Source of the DNA: Amoebophrya sp. AT5.2
Taxonomy: Eukaryota; Sar; Dinophyceae; Syndiniales; Amoebophryaceae
Direction: 5' to 3'
Length of the DNA stretch: 16,003 nucleotides
NCBI GenBank assembly: GCA_005223375.1
Contig: RXOD01005084.1
Span: 1-16,003, forward strand
Program-made: the position numbers and the translations under genes
Shown: one piece after another, positions 1 to 6,200 of the stretch
Position numbering within the stretch: the stretch's first letter is position 1
Layout of the letters: every line of letters starts with the position of its first letter
Notes under the pieces: model-generated
The model's input: only the letters and a program-made list of their open reading frames with translations
Database searches by the model: none
Told to the model about the DNA's origin: nothing

Positions 1-239
1 GACTTCGCCAACGTAGTCCCCGAATAGACCGGCCGCTGGATCGCCTGATACAGACTTTGCTCGTCCTTCGCGTCCCGTAGTGCGGAGAAGGAGTTGTTCA
101 TCAGCCTCTCCAAATGCCGGCGCGCAATTGGTCCCAATGCCTTAAAATGTCGGCAGCGGACCCCTTGTCGTCCTTGAACGTCGGGGTTGAGCTCCTCCAG
201 CGCTCGACGGATGAAGTCTCCGGATACGGTAAATGGAGC
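1..239 (-). other. N-terminal part of LINE reverse transcriptase domain (cut by window edge)
   Basis: From residue 2961 the protein reads PFTVSGDFIRRALEELNP, then VQGRQGVRCRHFKALGPIA and HLERLMNNSFSAL. This follows the opening of LINE reverse transcriptases: a helix of the 'ltx.e...al..l' type, a GPDG-like turn (here GRQG), 'lKaLgp' and 'l.rl.N.sf', then a short strand before the fingers (RPVYSGTTLAK at 3029-3039). The GPDG-like turn is diverged. The palm motifs with the catalytic aspartates lie beyond the left edge, so activity cannot be judged. Position right after the endonuclease supports the call. Confidence 0.72.
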
Positions 240-3200
240 TGCGGCTTTGGATAGTTGCAGAAGGGCAGCAAGAGTAGCGCGGTAATCGACTCTGTCCGGA
301 GAATACCCTACCGCTTGCTTTAGCATCGCCGGCTTCCACAAGAAATGCCGAAGCACTCCAGCAGTTGCCATAAGTGGGGATGCGACGGGGTATCCGTCTA
401 TCAGCAAGCCGGAAGGAACCTCCACAGGCTGGCCGCGTTTCAGGCCGAAGAAGGGCGCTGCAGCCGCGTCTCTCCCTGTATTTGACGCTGCTTCGCCTGC
501 GGCAGCTCGCTGTTGCCGGGGGACGGCAGCGGAATAATTCTTCTCTGCCGCGAGGCCCAGGTCGATCAAACAACTGGCGGCTCCTTCTTCGAATTCCTGT
601 AAGGATGCAGTACGGGGGAGCCGTTCTTCCGCGGCGATAACGAACCTTTTTTCGTCTTCGGAGGTCAACTTCTCGTCGCGCCCTGTCTTGCAACTGGTGC
701 CGATGTCGCCGCACCTATCAAGCTCGGATACGGCTCTGATGCCGTCTGTCGGTAAATAATTCTTCGGCACCATCCGGCATTCGTCGAACCGTCCGAAGAC
801 CATGGCCCGATTTTCCACTGGAAGTATTGCGGCGCGAATGTGGCGGCTGATTTCTTCTTCCCGCACCTCTTTCTTCCAGAACTTGCTCGCCCAGTCGCTG
901 TCTCCGGCGCCGGAGACGTCGTTGCCGGAACAGTCGTCGTGAGTTTCAGCAGCGCCAGCTAAGAGGACGGCGGCGTGATCGGAGAAGCAGCTGGACGGCT
1001 CGGCATCGATGTTGGTCCAACACGGGTCGCCGGAATCAGCTTGCCAGCAGCCAATAGACAACGAAGTGGGCGAATCAGTGAAAGTCCGTGTTTTGGTGGC
1101 TAGAAAGTCTGGTCGAGAGAGACCTTTGTACGTCGTCGCGTCCCTCAACTGCGCGGGAACAGCGTCCACCGTGATAGCAGCAACCAGCTCGGCCAGCAAC
1201 TTCCGAGTTGTGTCGTTCTGTCGCTTACGACTGCCCGGGCTCCGGATCGACTCTATCATCGCAGAGCGGGACATGTCCGAATACTCAGAATTGATGTCGC
1301 CTCCAGCCATGATGCCGTCCGCGCGCCTGCGCGCAGCGGCGAGCCAACCGCCCGCCTCCTTGAGTTGGCGGCGTACAAACTGGACGTCGATTTCAGCCGG
1401 GGACCACGTGAACGGCGATGCGTACGCGGAAACACGCAGCGCGTTATCCTCCGCACCAATGGCGGCAGCGATCCACGCAAAGAAATCTTTCTTGTTTCTC
1501 TGCTGCATTATCACGGCCGCCGTGCCGCCTGGGTCGCCTTCTTGCACAAGAATCGTCTTGGCGAAGGAAGCGCGCGGCGGAGGACACTGTCGCTTCGAAT
1601 TCGCCTCCCGAATGTCGCGCACCGCTGCTCCTCCGGTGGCAAGACCTCCTATTTCCCCGTCGTCGGTGGCGGCTAAAGTGCGGATGTGGAACTGTTCGCG
1701 AGGAGTGGTCTTGATGTCGAAGTCATCTGGCGCCATCTTGATGACGTGCGTCTCCTGTTCCAGGATCGTGAGCCGCCAGTCGCTGCAATCTTTTTCGGCA
1801 GCTATGCGTGCTGTCTCGACGGCGATGTCCTCGATCTTATCGGTGTTGGTTCGTGCACCGTTCGAGTTGAATGACGCCGCTGCGTGAAGACTGCCGCCTT
1901 CCGCGTTGTCGTCGATGAGGATGTCTTCGTACTGGGCATGAACGCTGACTGCTGCGGTGGCGCTAGCTCTGACCCGTCGCGCAGAGGAGTCGCCCCAAAC
2001 TATGTTGCCCAACTTCGTAACGGACCAGCTCGACTGCTCGTGGTCCGGTGTGCGGCCTTCGTCTCCCTCTTCCGTATCGCAGTCGGGACGAACGGGGGCG
2101 GCCGCCATCCAGTCGTCCTTCCATTCAGAAGCAGGGAGGTCGTCTCCAATAGCGGTCCATGCCGCGTGGGTACCGGTACGTATAACTACTTGCCAGCTAA
2201 CCGGTGGAGGACGCTTAATGAAGAAACCGGCAACCAACCTTACCTCAAGGAGGCCGTCTTTTCCGGCGACGATGTCCGCCAGGTCACCGCAGGTGGTCTT
2301 GACCGAGGCGTAGAAGGAACTCCCCTTCGCCGCTTCCAGATAAAGAACCTTCGCCAGACTTGTCCTGTTCTTCTTGGATGAATAGATGACTTCAGTGCCG
2401 GATGCCGTCCTAAGTAACGCCGCGCTCTTGGATCCGTTCAACGCGGCAGCGATTTGAGGGGAGTGCTTGAACTTCCCCACCGACACCGAGACCGCGGCTA
2501 TCCGTGTACTTAGGTTTGAGACCGCGGCGCCTGCTGCTATCGTGTCGATTTTGTTTTCTGTTGGCCCTGGCGCAGCGCTGCTCGACGAGCCGGCTTTCGG
2601 AGACGCTGCGTGATCCGCGCCTTGATCTCCGCAAGCGCTTTCCGCAGGCGTTCGCGGCGAAGTTGAGGCGAGGCGGGGCTTTTTTCGCGGGGGCGAGGCC
2701 TTCTTCTCCACTAGATTTTTTTGTCCTGGGCTCTTCTCTGCTGGAGCATCCACTGCTCTTTTGCCGATGGGATGGAGTGCCGGCGCCGCCCCTGTGTTTC
2801 GCTTCGCGGCCGCCCGTCCCCCAGCGGTCCTTGCGTTACTGACGACTGTTGCTGCAGCATCGGGCTGCTGGAGCGAACGCGGAGCTTTTGCGTCGCGCCT
2901 TTCCTTGCGTGATTGGCAGCGCACCGCGGCCTCCGCTGGTTTCTCTGCAACTACTGTTCTTTTTTCTTTATTCTTAGGACTGGCGGCCCCTTTCTTTCCC
3001 CGAAGCAGCTCGGACTCCACCGCGACACCGGTCGCGGCTGGTTGTGGGTGAAGCTCCTTTCTTCGAGCAGCGCTGATTGCCGAGCCCGTGGCTCGTTTTT
3101 CTTTCAACTCCTTTTCCGCTACGCTCCCCTTCGGGTACTTCCGGAGAAAGGTTTCCATCCTGTTGTTCTGTTCGACCTCGCGCTTTTCCTTCTGTGCTTG

Positions 3201-6200
3201 AAATTCCGCCGCCCATTTCTCGGCCGTCCCGATGTTTACCAGAAACAGAGTGTGGGGATAAAATGCTGATTTGGCGCTTAGACAACGGCCGGTGGGACGC
3301 AGCTCCTGGCTGATGTTGTCGATTTGATGCTTCTCCCATGGCGCTGTTCTTCGAGCCCCCGTGTACTCGAATCGCAGCGCCTGAACGAATCTTGATGGTA
3401 GTGCTTCATGCTTGCGGTGCTCCTCGTCCTCGATACGAAGTTTGCCGCGGGTCCACAGATCGTCGCTGACGGGGATTGTTAAGTGTCGCTGTATCGTCTT
3501 CACCGCATTCCATACTGCTGGCCCTGCTCCACCATCTGCAGTGATGGTGATGCTTTTCCGCCCACACCGCAGTAGTCGTGGCTCATCGGAATCCGCCTTT
3601 TTCCGCTCGACCTGATGAGGTTTCTTGATCGGTGCTCGCTTCGAGTAGGCGTTTCCCATCTTTGAAGCAAGCGCCGTACTCCGCTCTTGAAGAATGTCCC
3701 TCGTGCCGTTAAGCAACTTAATCTCGTCGGCGTGCGCGAGGAAAATGGGAGAAAGGGCGGCCTGCATCTTCGTGTACATCAAAAGGGGCAACGCGCTGCC
3801 CTCGTCTTCGTGAGTCCATACGGACCACCCGAGGGCAGCTGCAGCAGCGTCCGCAGCCTCGCGAATCACTTGAGGGTCGGCGGCCTCAATCCATACTTCC
3901 GGCACCCGGGCACGTGTAAGAATCTTGGACCTCGTTGAGTTGTGGGTATGTCTCCACTGAAGGTAAGCCGCTACTGTTTCAGGAACACCTTTTGGGTCCT
4001 CTGCCCACCGCACTGTTTCCTGGCCAAACCACTGCGGGATACAGCTGTTCTTGTTGATGACGAACTTCTGCACGCTGTCCTTTTTCACGAAGACGTCGCG
4101 CACCCCGTACAGTCTGGTCGTAATTTCTTTTACCGAAAGCACGGCCGGCGAAGTGATGCGAATGCGGCGGAAGTAGTTGCTCCTTCTGCGGCTTTCGACC
4201 TCCTTCCCTGCCGCTTCCTTTGAAGCTGCGCCCCACAGGGATATTGCCCATACCTCCTGTTTGTTATTCTTCTTTTCTGCGCTGTCTTCGTTGCGAGCTA
4301 TGGCTTTCTTCCACATCGTCTTCAATTCGTCTCTGTTTCTACCCCCGGTTTTGATGCCGTCTCGTAGCAGTTTCAGGCCCTTTGCAGCTTCGATTAGCAC
4401 CTTTTTCGCCGACGAAGCTTTTTGACATGCCGCCATCAGATCGCCGACCATATCGTTCTTGTTCTTCGCTTCGCCGCCACACGCCCACCAAGAGAAGACG
4501 CAGACATCGATCAAAAAGTTGTCCAGAAGAATTTCTTCTTCATGCAATGACAACTTCGCGGCCTTCATCAATTTCTGAAGACACAGATAATCAGTAGTGC
4601 CTTTTACTGCGAAGATTCGAACGGCCAGCTTCTTGCTCCTTTTTTTCTTTGGCTCTTTGGTCTCGTCCGGGCCGGAGTCGTCTGGGTCGTTTTCGCGGAT
4701 AAGGTCCGCAAGGGACACTTGGTCCACTGAGAATTCGTCCACCGAGACCTCTTGCAGCAAGTACTCGTCTTCGACGCTGAATCCAAGAGAGATTTTTCTC
4801 TTCTTGCTCTGCGGTTCTTCGGCTGCACTCCACTCCCCGGCTTCGTGGTCACCGCAGTAGATACCATCGACCTCGTCCGCGAGGAGGTCATCCTCCGCAT
4901 CCGCTAGTAGACCTACTCCGCCCTTGCCGCGGAGGAACTCCTCATCACTAGAGTAATCAAACTCCATAGGTCTTGATACTGCTGCGGAGGAAGGTTGGTC
5001 GCGCCCCTTCTGGTCGGGGGGCTGTTCGTGGGATGGCTCTGCTCTTTCCTGTATTTGACTGTTTACCCGATTCTGCGACGGCGTGAACAGTGGGGCCCCG
5101 CTCGAAGATGATGATCCGGACGACTGCGACGGCGCCGGTGATACCTCCGGCGAGAGTGAGTTGCGCGGCTTGCTGCCGCCTCCGCCGTCCCCAAGTGTGT
5201 AGCGCCTTCTGTTACCGCCTCCGCCGTCCGCGGCAGGCTGATGGAAGCCGACGTTGCTGGGAAAATGTTGGTTGGAGCTGGGATCGTGGTTGGCGCCGCG
5301 GTCGTTGTTAGCCGCGCGCGAGGCCAAAGGAGACCTGACCTCCTCGTCCGATGAATGCCGGCGACAGGAGGCTCTGCGCACCTCAGGCTGGGCAGGTGCT
5401 GCGTTCGTGTGGGTTTCAATGTCGAAAACCGACTCCGACGCGCCCGGGGCGCGCGCCAACTTACCTCCTTGGTACTCGTGAACGAATGCTGCCGCCTGCG
5501 CCCGCAGCCGAAATCCGAGCTGCAACCCGGAGGACGTCGCGCCGTCGTTACGAGGAAGGGTTATATCGCCTTCCGGACACCCCAATTCGTCTGTTAACGC
5601 CGTTATCAGGTTATCCGCCGTGCCCTTCGAAATTAGCATTCCGCGACATACTGCAATCGTGGAACATTTCTCGACCCCGCCGAAGTCTCCCAGCCCGCGC
5701 CACTGACTCGAGGCGGCCGCATCTGCCTGCAAATAGCTCGGGCTATTAACGGTACGTGCGCGGTCAGCTTCGGCCGGAGAAGCGTCCATCACCGCGGGTG
5801 CAGCCTTGCGATCGTGAATGGGACCGTCTGGAACGAAAGAGACCAGTTTCTTCCTTTTCCTCCAAAAGCAGTCCTTCGCTGCTTTCTTTCTTTCGACCTC
5901 CTGGGGCGCGTTTGGTGAAAAATCCCACGCTGCCACTTCACAACCGCCGTCCCCCAAGTAAGGATCGTCTGCTTTTTTTCTTTCTACCCCCTGGGACGCG
6001 TTTGGTGACAAGTTCCGCGCTGCCGCTTCGCCTCCGCCGTCACTCAGGTAAGGGTCGTCGTTGAGACGACGTCGTTTTGTTGCCGGAGAACTTACTGAAA
6101 ATACACCAACTGTGTTGAGGTATGACAGTACTCCCCCTGTTGGTGCTGCTGCTTGCGCCTCCCCGCAATCTGGTATAACCGCTGGTTTGGCCGCCACCGC

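Noticed and set aside
1..420. Ubiquitin-specific protease or SP-RING zinc finger in the C-terminal part of the giant frame
   Set aside because: The 'VS..F..AL..NP...G' and 'C.H' patterns first suggested these, but the catalytic Cys and zinc ligands are missing. The segment directly follows an APE endonuclease and fits a reverse transcriptase N-terminus better.
1009..1887. Plus-strand open frame of 292 codons
   Set aside because: It is antisense to the endonuclease domain, whose catalytic motifs are all on the minus strand.
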